Positions 54,872 through 63,728 of a DNA stretch of 64,000 nt are shown here, piece by piece. The position numbers were made by a program, and so were the translations under genes. This DNA comes from Thiohalocapsa marina (GTDB lineage Bacteria; Pseudomonadota; Gammaproteobacteria; Chromatiales; Chromatiaceae), in contig NZ_VWXX01000004.1 of assembly GCF_008632335.1 (NCBI RefSeq), positions 186,001 to 250,000 on the forward strand, given 5' to 3'. The number at the start of each line of letters is the position of its first letter. Within the stretch, counting starts at the first letter, position 1. The notes under the pieces are model-generated. The model was not told the origin of the DNA. It saw nothing but the letters and a program-made list of their open reading frames with translations, and made no database searches.

Positions 54872-54898
54872 CTCTGCGTCCTCTGTGCCTCTGCGGTT
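54443..54898. mobile_element. Putative mobile element: GxxExxY gene with 27-bp inverted ends
   Basis: Left end AACCGCAGAGACACAGAG (54443 on) and right end ending CTCTGTGCCTCTGCGGTT (to 54898) are inverted copies matching at 26 of 27 positions. They enclose exactly the GxxExxY gene, 456 bases in all. Empty copies of the same ends occur at 35771, 50397 and 58812. No transposase is inside, so movement would need help from elsewhere. Target duplication is not clear. Confidence 0.65.
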
Positions 54899-54918
54899 AA
54901 CACAGGCAACCCAGCGCT

Positions 54919-57300
54919 ATGAGTATCGAATTCACAGACTACGTCCAATGCCTCGACGAGAACGACCACGAGCACCGCGAGGCGCTCGAGTCGGCCTATC
55001 ACGAGGCGCAGCGGGTGATGTCGCCGCGCGGCCTGCAGAACTATCTTGAGGGCATGCGCGCCATGTGCTCCATGGGTCGCGGGCAGGATCTGGTACTGAC
55101 CTATGTGCAGGAGATGCCCGGGGTCGCCAAGGAGGTCGGCGAGGACGTGCTCCCGGACATCGTCGAGTCCATGATGAAGCTGGCCTCGCACACCTCCGGC
55201 AGCGTCATCACCATGATCCTCTCCACCATGCCGCTGGCCGCGTCGCGGCTCGGCGATGCCGAGGTGCTGCGTGGCTACCTGCGGCTGCTGCACCAGCTCG
55301 CCGGCAAGGCGCCGCGCGGGCTGCGGCCGATGATGGAGAACATGGACGAGCTGCTGTCCAAGCTCACCCTGGGCGGCCTGCGCCGCTGGGCGCTCTGGGG
55401 CGCCCAGGCCCATGCCCGCGACCTGGACGGCCAGATGGCCTACTTCGGCCTCAAGACCGAATCCGCCAAGGCGGTGCTGCAGAAGGAGCGTCGCGGCACG
55501 CTGTTCGTCGACAGCCAGCGCAAGCTCAACTTCTATCTGCGCGCGCTCTGGGGCCGGGCCTTCTTCATGCGCCCCACCGCCGGCGACTACGAGACCCGCC
55601 AAGGCCTGCGGCCCTTCATCGAAGACTTCCAGATCCACGTGCCGGACGCCTTCGACCCGTTCCGCGGCATCGACGGCATCGACCTCTACCGCGCCGCCGC
55701 CGCCCATGCTGCGGCGCACATGGTCTACACGCTCCAGCCCGTCTCCGCCGAGGAACTGTCCCAGGCGCAGATGCGCTTCATCGAGCTGTTCGAGGACGCC
55801 CGGGTGGAATACCTGGCCTACCGGGAGTTCCCAGGCCTGCGCAAGCTCTGGCTGCGGTTCTTCACCGCCGAGCCCGGCGCCGACGACGACTACGCACCGC
55901 CGCACGAGATGATGCGCCTGATGCTCGGCGTCACCCGTGCCATCATGGACCCGGACTACCGCCACACCGAGCCGCTGATCAACAGCGTCGCCGATGCGTT
56001 CCGCGCCAGGCTGGAGGCAGACCCCAACGATCCGCGGCTTGCCTGGATGGCCGGCATCGACTTCTACAACCGGGTCACCGCCATCGCGCCCATCCCCGGC
56101 GTGCGCGTGCTCTCCGACTGGCCCATCCCCTACCGCGACGACAACCGCTACTTCTGGAACTTCAGCGAGAACCTGTTCGTCTCCAAGGGCATCGACTACC
56201 TGCCCGCCAGCCAGGGCACGGTGCGGCGCAACGTCTCGGTGATGGAGATGGTCAACGAGATCGACTCCGAGCTGCAGGACGGCAGCCCGCAGGAGGTCTG
56301 GGTGCTGAACACCGAGCTCTTCCCCTACGAGGACATGGGCATCAGCTACAACGAGATGGAGGGCGTGGAGCCGGTCTCGGACCCCTACCACTATGCGGAG
56401 TGGGACTACCAGGTGCAGCTGGCGCGGCCGGACTGGGCCACGGTGATGGAGCGCCGCCAGGGCCGCGGCGACCCGGAGATCATGGACGCCATCCTGGACA
56501 AGCACAAGCCCATCGCCAGCCGCATCCGCCACCTCATCGACGCGCTGCAGCCCCAGGGCATCGTACGCCGGCGCGGCTACGAGGAGGGCGAGGAACTGGA
56601 CCTGGATGCCGCCGTGCGGGCCATGATCGACATCCGCCGCGGCGTCATGCCCGATCCGCGCATCAACATCCGTATCACGCGCCATGTGCGGGACCTATCC
56701 ATCGTCGTGCTCATGGATCTGTCCGAGTCCACCAACGAGAAGGTTGGCGGCCTGCAGGAGGGCGAGCCCGGCTACGACGAGCAGCCCAGCGTGCTGGACC
56801 TGACCCGCGAGGCCACCGGCCTGCTGGCCTGGGCCATCGACTCCATCGGCGACAACTTCGCCGTACACGGTTTCGCCTCCGATGGCCGCCACGACGTGCA
56901 GTACTTCCGTTTCAAGGACTTCGAGCAGCGCTACGACGACGACGCCAAGTCGCGCATGGCCGCCATGACCGGCGGCCTGTCCACGCGCATGGGCGCCGCC
57001 CTGCGCCACGCCGGCTGGCATCTGACCCAGCAGAGCGCGCAGAAGCGCATGGTGCTCTTGATCACCGACGGCGAGCCGGCGGACATCGACGAGCGCGATC
57101 CGCAGTACCTGCGCCACGACGCCAAGAAGGCCGTGGAGGACCTGGCCATGCAGGGCATCTACACCTACTGCCTGACCCTGGACCCCAACGCCGACCGATA
57201 CGTGGCGCGCATCTTCGGCGAGAACAACTACGCCATCGTCGACCACGTCGAGCGGCTGCCGGAGCGGCTACCCAACGTCTTCGCTGCGCTCACCGCGTAA
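54919..57300 (+). CDS. cbbO: RuBisCO activase subunit CbbO (VWA domain)
   Basis: A 793-residue adaptor that docks CbbQ on RuBisCO. The C-terminal von Willebrand A domain begins about residue 595 with an intact MIDAS motif DLSEST and the follow-on GGLSTRMGAALRHAGW and LLITDGEP. The N-terminal 590 residues are helical, without other known domains. ATG 54919 with no strong ribosome site. It follows the GxxExxY element; expression may depend on read-through from cbbQ or a new promoter. Confidence 0.92.
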   Translation: MSIEFTDYVQCLDENDHEHREALESAYHEAQRVMSPRGLQNYLEGMRAMCSMGRGQDLVLTYVQEMPGVAKEVGEDVLPDIVESMMKLASHTSGSVITMILSTMPLAASRLGDAEVLRGYLRLLHQLAGKAPRGLRPMMENMDELLSKLTLGGLRRWALWGAQAHARDLDGQMAYFGLKTESAKAVLQKERRGTLFVDSQRKLNFYLRALWGRAFFMRPTAGDYETRQGLRPFIEDFQIHVPDAFDPFRGIDGIDLYRAAAAHAAAHMVYTLQPVSAEELSQAQMRFIELFEDARVEYLAYREFPGLRKLWLRFFTAEPGADDDYAPPHEMMRLMLGVTRAIMDPDYRHTEPLINSVADAFRARLEADPNDPRLAWMAGIDFYNRVTAIAPIPGVRVLSDWPIPYRDDNRYFWNFSENLFVSKGIDYLPASQGTVRRNVSVMEMVNEIDSELQDGSPQEVWVLNTELFPYEDMGISYNEMEGVEPVSDPYHYAEWDYQVQLARPDWATVMERRQGRGDPEIMDAILDKHKPIASRIRHLIDALQPQGIVRRRGYEEGEELDLDAAVRAMIDIRRGVMPDPRINIRITRHVRDLSIVVLMDLSESTNEKVGGLQEGEPGYDEQPSVLDLTREATGLLAWAIDSIGDNFAVHGFASDGRHDVQYFRFKDFEQRYDDDAKSRMAAMTGGLSTRMGAALRHAGWHLTQQSAQKRMVLLITDGEPADIDERDPQYLRHDAKKAVEDLAMQGIYTYCLTLDPNADRYVARIFGENNYAIVDHVERLPERLPNVFAALTA

Positions 57301-57325
57301 CAGCGCCCACGACGCGATGGAACGA

Positions 57326-57352
57326 AACCGCCAGGGCACAGAGCACACAAAG
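57326..57352. repeat. Single degenerate arm of the AACCGCAGAG repeat
   Basis: AACCGCCAGGGCACAGAG and following CACACAAAG lies 26 bases after the cbbO stop. It matches the left arm at 54443 with several changes; no partner arm was found nearby. The 261 bases between cbbO and the Uma2 gene hold nothing else. Confidence 0.45.
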
Positions 57353-57561
57353 CTCGGAGGAGCGGTTCCCCGGGACGCACCCTGGAAAGTCTCATCGGGT
57401 CAACCGCGGCGGCGATGCCGGGCCGCAGTGACAGATTCGCATGGCACGTTATTGAGAGGAAGGGAGGGTGGAACAAGCGCAACCTTTCCACCAACTACCA
57501 ATTCCAATTGCTACTATTTGAAGACGGGGCGGCCTCACACACCGGCACGGAGACACCGAGC

Positions 57562-58155
57562 ATGGGACTGGCGCAACGCGACGAAGCGCATCATACCTAC
57601 GGCGACTACCTGACCTGGCCGGATGACGTGCGCTACGAACTCATCGACGGCGTTGCCTACCTGATGGCACCGGCGCCGACGCTGGACCATCAGGATGTCG
57701 CCGGCGAGCTTTACTATCAACTGCGGCAAGCGCTGGAAGGCAAATCCTGCCGCGTCTATATCGCCCCGGTGGACGTCCGCCTGCCCAAGGCCAACGAGGA
57801 CGATGCCTTCATCGACACCGTGGTCCAGCCCGACGTGCTGCTGGTCTGCGACCCCGGCAAGCTCGACCGCCGCGGCGTGCGCGGTGGGCCGGATCTGATC
57901 GTCGAGGTGCTCTCCCCCAGCACCGCCAGTCACGACCAGATCCGCAAGCTCCGCGTCTACGAACGCGCCCGGGTGCGCGAATACTGGCTGGTCCACCCCG
58001 TCGACCGCATCCTCACCATCTATCGCCTGGACGAGGACGACTACGGCAAACCGGACATCCGCGAACTCGCCGGCGAGACCCCGATCGGCGTTCTGCCTGG
58101 CGTCTCGATCCACTGGGACGCACTGATCGCCCGCCTCGGCCCAGCCGAAGACTGA
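57562..58155 (+). CDS. Uma2 family protein (second copy)
   Basis: A 197-residue Uma2/DUF820 protein. The phrases YGDYLTWPDDVRYELIDGVA, VQPDVLLVCDP, DLIVEVLSPSTASHDQIRK and YWLVHPVDRILTIYR are typical. Only moderately similar to the copy at 13690-14256, so not a recent duplicate. ATG 57562 gives the common MGLAQRDEA start. Downstream of cbbO, but relation to carbon fixation is not implied. Confidence 0.85.
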   Translation: MGLAQRDEAHHTYGDYLTWPDDVRYELIDGVAYLMAPAPTLDHQDVAGELYYQLRQALEGKSCRVYIAPVDVRLPKANEDDAFIDTVVQPDVLLVCDPGKLDRRGVRGGPDLIVEVLSPSTASHDQIRKLRVYERARVREYWLVHPVDRILTIYRLDEDDYGKPDIRELAGETPIGVLPGVSIHWDALIARLGPAED

Positions 58156-58264
58156 AGCACTCCCAGCCCCGATTCGGGGCCCGTTCAGACCAGGCGGTCT
58201 TCCACAGGCGCGGGTTGGACCGCTTGTCCTGCGCGGCTGGCCACGGCTTCGGTTGCGCCACGGA

Positions 58265-58750
58265 TCATGCCTCGGTGTTGCCCGATACTGGTGGTGCAGG
58301 GTCCGGTGGCATCAAGGTGACAACCTTCATCGAGCCGACGGGCACCCGGCCCTTCATCGGCTGGCGCGACAGCAGCAGATCGACGGCCTTGGGCAACTCC
58401 GCCATCAGACGCCGCTGGGTCTGCTCCTGATCCGGGTGATAATGGACCACGTCCATGGACACGGGCGCGGTGAGCGAATCCCGCGGTTCGGCCGCCAGAC
58501 GCTGCCAGGCCAGCAGGATCATGCGCCCGCCTTCGTCGCCGCGCACCGCATAGGCCTCGCTGTCGACGAACAACACCTCGTCCGGCGTGATGACGGCCAG
58601 AAACTGCATGCCGCGGATCGGCACGAAGACATGGGCCAGCCGGCTGCGGCTCAGCAACAGCCTGCAGCGGTTGAACAGATCCGCCCGGATGCGGCCATGC
58701 TCGCGTCTGAGCTCATCCGGACGAAAGAAGGTCTGGGGTTGGTTGAACAT
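58265..58750 (-). CDS. Conserved hypothetical protein near cbb genes
   Basis: A 161-residue soluble protein starting MFNQPQTFFRPDELRREHGR. It includes AHVFVPIRGMQFLAVITPDE and VLFVDSEAYAVRGDEGGRMI, a compact alpha/beta look, and ends with Pro-rich tail. No catalytic motif is recognised. ATG 58750; the longer frame upstream is built from repeat sequence. Convergent with the Uma2 gene. Confidence 0.65.
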   Translation of the reverse strand: MFNQPQTFFRPDELRREHGRIRADLFNRCRLLLSRSRLAHVFVPIRGMQFLAVITPDEVLFVDSEAYAVRGDEGGRMILLAWQRLAAEPRDSLTAPVSMDVVHYHPDQEQTQRRLMAELPKAVDLLLSRQPMKGRVPVGSMKVVTLMPPDPAPPVSGNTEA

Positions 58751-58811
58751 GTTCTTGGAGCCGCCAGCATCCAGTCTCCAGCCGCCAGCCGCCAGCCGTC
58801 GACCCCGGATT

Positions 58812-58928
58812 AACCGCAGAGGCCCAGAGAACGCAAAGTAGAAGAAGAGCTTCTTCGGGTGGGCGCCTACGGCACCCCAGGTATGAATCTCCGCTATTCC
58901 TCTGCGCACTCTGCGCCTCTGCGGTTAA
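58812..58928. repeat. Empty inverted-repeat element (AACCGCAGAG family)
   Basis: Left arm AACCGCAGAGGCCCAGAG (from 58812) and right arm ending CTCTGCGCCTCTGCGGTTAA (to 58928) enclose about 60 bases without coding sequence. It lies between two minus-strand unknown genes. Confidence 0.7.
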
Positions 58929-58972
58929 AGCGGCAGCGACGGCAGCGGCGGCTGGCGGCTGGAAGCTTCCCC

Positions 58973-59278
58973 TCAATCGTCTTCCAGCGCGTTGTCCGGG
59001 TCCCAGCCCCTGTCCCGCGCCTGGCGCGTGGCCTCGTCGTAGATGCGCTGATGCCGCTGCTGCAGCTCCGGGGGCAACCTTGAGGGCAGATGGCCATAGG
59101 GCCCCCAGGCGGCGCTGACCTTGTCGTACAGCGCCTGGATGCCCTGTACGGTCCAGCCCGCGCAGGTCTCGGTCTCCGGGATGATGCCGAACACCCAGGC
59201 ATCGCGGATGATGTTGCCGGTGGGATTCATGCCGGCGTTCGGGTCGTTGTCGATGCCCGGATACTTCTGGTCTCTCAT
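58973..59278 (-). CDS. Conserved-looking small protein, unknown
   Basis: A 101-residue soluble protein. It has NPTGNIIRDAWVFGIIPETE, GWTVQGIQALYDKVSAAWGP and a charged C-terminus RGWDPDNALEDD. Composition and the clear start (MRDQKYPGIDNDPNAG) argue it is real, but I cannot place it in a family. Its position downstream of the cbb region, next to the 161-residue unknown, may be incidental. Confidence 0.6.
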   Translation of the reverse strand: MRDQKYPGIDNDPNAGMNPTGNIIRDAWVFGIIPETETCAGWTVQGIQALYDKVSAAWGPYGHLPSRLPPELQQRHQRIYDEATRQARDRGWDPDNALEDD

Positions 59279-59396
59279 GCTGACCCTCGTCTCTGTCATG
59301 CGTCGTTTCGATGGCCCGATTCTATACCGGATCCACTGGCCGCGAACCTCCGCGCGCGTACTGCGCGCTGCAAACCAACGCATTAGCCCGGGACAG

Positions 59397-60440
59397 TCAC
59401 CAGTGTCGTCGCTTGTAATCCAGCGCCCGCAGAAGGTCACGGGGAGAGTCGTTGAGCCAGAGACCGAACAGCAGTCCCGCCCGCAGCGGGCTGCGCCGGA
59501 ACAGTTGATCCGGCTGGCGATCAAGCCAGAAGCGCCAATAGCGTCTACGCAGCGGATCGACCCGCAGCGCGTTCATGAAGGACAGCGGGATCAACGCATC
59601 CGGCCCAGAAGAAAACAGATGGTTAACGCGGATCGCCGTCGCGAAGGCCGCATTGGCCAGGCCGAGGCGGCGCGCATCATCGGCAAGGCGCGGCCAGTCG
59701 ACCGGCTCTCGACTGCGCCGCACCTGCAACGCAATGTCCAGCATCCGCACCAGACGCGCCGCCAGATACTCCGTCACCGCGGGATGGATCAGGCTGAGCA
59801 GCAATTCGTCATGCGCCGACAGACAGGGGTAGCCATCGATACGGCATCGACGGCCAAGCCAGCGTTCGGCGGGATTATGGCGCAGCCGGCCCTTGCTCAT
59901 GGGGGCGTTGTGCAGGTCGATCTCAACGCCGCGCACGGTCAACGCACGTTCGTGACCTTGCACAGACCCCGCAATGGGCCGCGCGCCGGCGGCACGCAGC
60001 GCGGCCACCGCGGCATCCAGGTCTTGCGGACGCACCAGCAGGTCGATGTCCGCCGCAAGACGCATCCACGGGTACTCATAGACCGAACGCGCCAGCGCAA
60101 AACCCTTGATGAAGGCCCAGGGACCGCCCCAGGCGTCGAGGGCATCCCTGACAGCCGCGCCGGCAATCTTGAGCCGCAGGGATCGGCCGACGCAGTTCAG
60201 GCGTTGGGCGCGCCAGGCCGGATCCGGCAGCGGGTCATGATCGCGGTCGGGCTCGCGCAATCGGAGGCCCGTCGCCAGACCGGCAAGCACGGGCAGCAGG
60301 CCCTCTGCGTCCAGCCATCGCCCGTGGGTGGGCAGATCCGGCAGCGACGCCACATTATGCGGATGCCGTGCCGATTGGGCTTCGGACTCGAGCCAGTCCC
60401 GCAGCAGGCCGAGGGTTTGTTCCACGCCAGTCTTGTTCAT
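59397..60440 (-). CDS. Nucleotidyltransferase family protein (NTP_transf_5-like)
   Basis: A 347-residue protein of the minimal-nucleotidyltransferase-like family often found with PqqD and HprK-like proteins and in lasso-peptide clusters. The core is WAFIKGFALARSVYEYPWM followed by LAADIDLLVRPQDLDAA, giving a lysine-glycine and two catalytic-type Asp, and later VEIDLHNAP. The start is uncertain (ATG 60440, ATG 60458 or GTG 60464). Divergent from the Tat-type protein gene. It would transfer a nucleotide or other group to an unknown target. Confidence 0.8.
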   Translation of the reverse strand: MNKTGVEQTLGLLRDWLESEAQSARHPHNVASLPDLPTHGRWLDAEGLLPVLAGLATGLRLREPDRDHDPLPDPAWRAQRLNCVGRSLRLKIAGAAVRDALDAWGGPWAFIKGFALARSVYEYPWMRLAADIDLLVRPQDLDAAVAALRAAGARPIAGSVQGHERALTVRGVEIDLHNAPMSKGRLRHNPAERWLGRRCRIDGYPCLSAHDELLLSLIHPAVTEYLAARLVRMLDIALQVRRSREPVDWPRLADDARRLGLANAAFATAIRVNHLFSSGPDALIPLSFMNALRVDPLRRRYWRFWLDRQPDQLFRRSPLRAGLLFGLWLNDSPRDLLRALDYKRRHW

Positions 60441-60653
60441 TCTGCGATCATCGCGCATCCCCACTGTCCATGAAACACCGACTTGACAAACCAGAGGCCG
60501 CTTTCCAGACTAAACACTATCAACCGATGGCCACACTCTGCCTCGACGTTCCGATACTGACCGGCAAGACGGAAACAGGCGCCACGGCGATATGACCAGC
60601 CGCGCGGCAGCGCTCCCAGATCGCTTACCAGATCGCTTATAAGGACACGACCG

Positions 60654-61277
60654 ATGACATCGCCCCAGCCGAACGAAGACAATGCCCTCCAAGTTGAGCA
60701 TGTCGGCCGCCGTCGACTCCTGAAGGCCCTGGCTGCCGGCGGCGTCGGCGCCGCGCTGCTGCCGAAGGAATGGACCAGGCCCATCGTCGACAGCATGCTG
60801 CTGCCGGCCCATGCGCAGGGTAGCGTCGGCTCCCTCACCGGAACTTACACCAATTTAATCAACGGCAACGGTGTCGGCGCAGCGCAATCGCCAAGTGTGT
60901 TTGAACGGCTTGCCAATGCGTTCATTCCCGCTGCGCACGCAGTTGTTGTTGAATGCATCCCCAACACAATCCCGTGCGCGGTCATGCGGGTTTTTGACAA
61001 CAATTTTGTCCGAGTCGCAATGCGCGCAGTCGATAACACGGTGGGACACGGCTCTTCCAACGTGAACCCCGTGAATGGCCAGATTCCAGAATTTGACGTT
61101 TTCTATGGTAATCCGACACCAAATGTTATCGCCACGTTCTCAAACTGCGTCGTAGGCGGAGGCAGCATCTCTGGACAGGTAAACTACGATTATAACTCCT
61201 TGTACTGCAACTCAGGCTTCACACTCAACCGTTACGACGTCGACCCGAACGCGAACGTCAGCTGTTCGGTTACATAA
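60654..61277 (+). CDS. Tat-signal exported protein with WTRPIVDSMLLPAHAQ leader motif
   Basis: A 207-residue protein. A twin-arginine-like stretch VGRRRLLKALAAGGVGAALL is at 18-37, followed by KEWTRPIVDSMLLPAHAQ at 38-55, a highly ordered motif that I recognise from leader regions of exported proteins of unknown function in related bacteria. The mature part is polar, with five cysteines (101, 108, 165, 185, 204), many Asn and Gly, and lower GC than its neighbours, suggesting a different evolutionary rate. RBS AAGGA before ATG 60654. It is the only gene on the plus strand within the modification cluster, and a natural substrate candidate for it. Confidence 0.7.
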   Translation: MTSPQPNEDNALQVEHVGRRRLLKALAAGGVGAALLPKEWTRPIVDSMLLPAHAQGSVGSLTGTYTNLINGNGVGAAQSPSVFERLANAFIPAAHAVVVECIPNTIPCAVMRVFDNNFVRVAMRAVDNTVGHGSSNVNPVNGQIPEFDVFYGNPTPNVIATFSNCVVGGGSISGQVNYDYNSLYCNSGFTLNRYDVDPNANVSCSVT

Positions 61278-61313
61278 CATCCACTCACAGAAGAACACAA
61301 AAGAAGACCGTTT

Positions 61314-61958
61314 CTAAAACTCCGTCACCCCCTGGTGCCGCGTCGGCACCTCGGGGTCGCAGAGGATCTGGAACCCCATCTCCCGCAGTCGGTGACAGAT
61401 CCAGAAGTCCTCCGACAGATAGGTCCCGCCGACCACCCCCACCCGAAACACATCGTATTGTACCGCCGCCAAGGGGGTGCCCCGGCTGTGCTGCGGCCGG
61501 TAAACACGGCCCTCGGCAATGGCCTCTGCCACCAGCGCATCCACCGCCGCGCGCGACAGCATCAGCGCCGCAGTCCCCACATGCACGACGCTATGCAACG
61601 GCCCTCGCTCTCCCAGGCAGGGACCAACATTGAAGATCTTCTCGCCGCGCGCATTAAAACCCTTCAGCGCCACTGGCGCCGAGACCACGTCCGCCCCATG
61701 GCCCAGGAGTCGCTTCAGGCCCCAGGCTGGCAGAAAGACATCCCCGTCCAGAAACAGCAGATGGCTGAACTGCTGATCCGCATGGAACTGCGACAGGATG
61801 GCATTGCGCGCCCGCGTGATCAGGCTCTCATTGCCAATGGTGGACAGCGTAAAGCGGATGCCGGCGCGGAAATAGTCGGCGATGGATGACAAGTAGTCCA
61901 CGTGTACCATGCCGCCGTAGGCGGGGGTACCGATGAGAACGTGCTGGTTTTCAGGCAT
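61314..61958 (-). CDS. Glycosyltransferase-like protein (Anp1/GT-A type)
   Basis: A 214-residue single-domain protein with a GT-A look: opening VLIGTPAYGGMVHVDYLSSI, acidic motif LFLDGDVFLPAWGL (DGD near residue 71), and a late EDFWICHRLREMGF. These resemble Anp1-type or small family 2-like glycosyltransferases. No membrane helix. The gene is convergent with the exported-protein gene and is followed on the same strand by a family 7/2-like glycosyltransferase. ATG 61958 preferred to the start 11 codons earlier. Confidence 0.75.
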   Translation of the reverse strand: MPENQHVLIGTPAYGGMVHVDYLSSIADYFRAGIRFTLSTIGNESLITRARNAILSQFHADQQFSHLLFLDGDVFLPAWGLKRLLGHGADVVSAPVALKGFNARGEKIFNVGPCLGERGPLHSVVHVGTAALMLSRAAVDALVAEAIAEGRVYRPQHSRGTPLAAVQYDVFRVGVVGGTYLSEDFWICHRLREMGFQILCDPEVPTRHQGVTEF

Positions 61959-62027
61959 GGCAGGAGATCGACGATCTCGGGGTTGAAGCAAAAAGTTGGA
62001 AATCGGATTCGGGAGACTGAGCAGGCA

Positions 62028-62852
62028 CTAGGATACGGGGTGCTGAAGCAGTCCGCCCAGGGGGTCCAGCCGCTCGTATTTGCCCGGATTGCCAGTCAAC
62101 TGGCGCTGCACCTCGCATAGAAAACGAAAACGCTCTGGCTGCATGGCGGCAAGTTCCCGCAACAGGGCCAGATTGTTGGCGTAGTGCGGCGAACCATAGG
62201 TCGTCTCGGCCGGGCGCTGATGCCACAGATGCAGCGCGTTGTGCTGGTGCAGTTCGGCAATATCTGCCGTGGTGCGCTGCAGACGCAGTGACATGGCATC
62301 GTCCTCGGCGCCCCAGCCAAGGAAACGCTCGTCGAAGCCGCCCATGTGGCGCAAGAGATCCCGGCGCAGCATGAAGGCGCCACCGCAAAAACACAGCGAC
62401 TCATGGCCGGCCCGCTGGCGGCTGGCATCGTCGCGCTCGAAACACGGCGGCCGGGTCTGTTGCAGCAGCCCATCGCTCTCCGCCTGGCTCAGATCAGCCA
62501 GCGCACCATAGGGGTTCACCGCCAGCATCCGTCGGCTGCAGAGCATGGCCGCGGCCTGCAGGGCCTGGGTCGGTACCAGCAGATCGGCATCACAGAAAAA
62601 CAGGACATCGCCACGCGCGGCCCGGACGCCCACGTTAAAACCCCAGGGCCTGTTGAACGGACCGGGGTTCACCACGAACAGGCGCTTGATGCCCTCCGGC
62701 AGCGCCTCGCTCTCGAGGACCGGAGCCTGATCCTGCTCAACCAGCACGAACTCCCAGTCCAGCTGCCGCCGGTACCAGGCCAGCACAAAGGCCAGATTGT
62801 CCAACCGGCGCGGGTCGCCGGCGCGGAAGGTGGTGATGAAGGTAACAGCCAT
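62028..62852 (-). CDS. Galactosyltransferase-related glycosyltransferase
   Basis: A 274-residue GT-A enzyme with the metal-binding motif FFCDADLLVP (Asp88-Asp90) and the C-terminal MGGFDERFLGWGAEDDAMSL signature of galactosyltransferase-like proteins (GT7C). It begins FITTFRAGDPRRLDNLAFVL. The cytosolic nature and setting suggest glycosylation of a peptide or protein rather than lipid. It lies between the other glycosyltransferase and the HprK-related kinase on the same strand. Confidence 0.85.
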   Translation of the reverse strand: MAVTFITTFRAGDPRRLDNLAFVLAWYRRQLDWEFVLVEQDQAPVLESEALPEGIKRLFVVNPGPFNRPWGFNVGVRAARGDVLFFCDADLLVPTQALQAAAMLCSRRMLAVNPYGALADLSQAESDGLLQQTRPPCFERDDASRQRAGHESLCFCGGAFMLRRDLLRHMGGFDERFLGWGAEDDAMSLRLQRTTADIAELHQHNALHLWHQRPAETTYGSPHYANNLALLRELAAMQPERFRFLCEVQRQLTGNPGKYERLDPLGGLLQHPVS

Positions 62853-62885
62853 GATCGTCCTGTGTCGTCGCCCGCCCGTGCGCCC

Positions 62886-63728
62886 TTATTCTTGTCCCCG
62901 CCGGGCAAGCTCGTCCGCGAGCCACCCGATGACCTGAGACGGGTGACTGTAAAAGACGGCATATCCCTGTGCCTGTCGCGCCAGGTCAAGCAGGCGCGGC
63001 AGGCCGCGCCGAGGCAGATTGCGGGCGTTGAGCAGCGTGGCCGTCAGCGCCACGGCACAGCGCGCCGGGCTCATCGGCTCGACAGTGAATTCATCGCCAC
63101 CGACAAAACGCGGAAACAGCATCAGCGTGGCCAGGGCGGGTGTCGGCTCGGTGTCCTCGCAGGGCAGCAGGGTGATCGGGCCGCTACGCAGGGCCTGAGG
63201 CATTTGACGCTCGAGCCAGCCCAGGCCCTGCACGGCGGACGCGCCACGTTGCTTGAGATTCAGCGGGCGCGCGAGCCCATGCAACATTCCCCGGTCATCC
63301 ACGGCCACCAGCTCGTCAGTCAGAAACCGGTAACCGTGCTCGATCATCCACGCCGACAGGGTTGTCTTGCCGCTGCCGCTGCGGGCCGCCATCAGGATGC
63401 CTTGCTCGCCCCTCGCAAGGGCGGCGGCATGCAGCATCAGGTGCTGGTCCTCGCCATTGGACAAGCCGTGCAACAGCGCCTGGCAGAGCACATGCGGCAG
63501 CTGCGCCTCGTCCAGCACCTGCGGCATGGACGGGCCGCCCCCTTCGATGCGGTAGCCCCCCGGCTCCCGGTGCACTCGAATCTGATGGGCGGCAGAGCCG
63601 CCGACCGGGCAAAGATGGCCCGCAAACAGCGTCTGCAGCGCCTCGATCGGCGCACGACAGTCTGCCTGGACCGCAACGTGCCGGTTCGCAAGACGAATGC
63701 CGATCAGGTTCTGCTCGGACTCAGACAA
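62886..63728 (-). CDS. HprK-related kinase A
   Basis: A 280-residue relative of HPr kinase. P-loop ARSGSGKTTLS at 115-125 and TDELVAVDD (137-145) resemble the kinase core, without the N-terminal domain of true HprK and without a local HPr gene. It overlaps the PqqD-family gene by eight bases, the arrangement of the so-called HPr-rel-A system known only from sequence. In lasso-peptide clusters related kinases phosphorylate a serine of the peptide; whether this one does is unknown. Confidence 0.85.
   Translation of the reverse strand: MSESEQNLIGIRLANRHVAVQADCRAPIEALQTLFAGHLCPVGGSAAHQIRVHREPGGYRIEGGGPSMPQVLDEAQLPHVLCQALLHGLSNGEDQHLMLHAAALARGEQGILMAARSGSGKTTLSAWMIEHGYRFLTDELVAVDDRGMLHGLARPLNLKQRGASAVQGLGWLERQMPQALRSGPITLLPCEDTEPTPALATLMLFPRFVGGDEFTVEPMSPARCAVALTATLLNARNLPRRGLPRLLDLARQAQGYAVFYSHPSQVIGWLADELARRGQE

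Noticed and set aside
54775-56685. A 636-residue minus-strand frame
   Set aside because: Antisense to cbbO and part of the GxxExxY element.
62886-63728. Calling the kinase a true HPr kinase/phosphorylase
   Set aside because: The N-terminal domain is absent and no HPr or PTS gene is adjacent.
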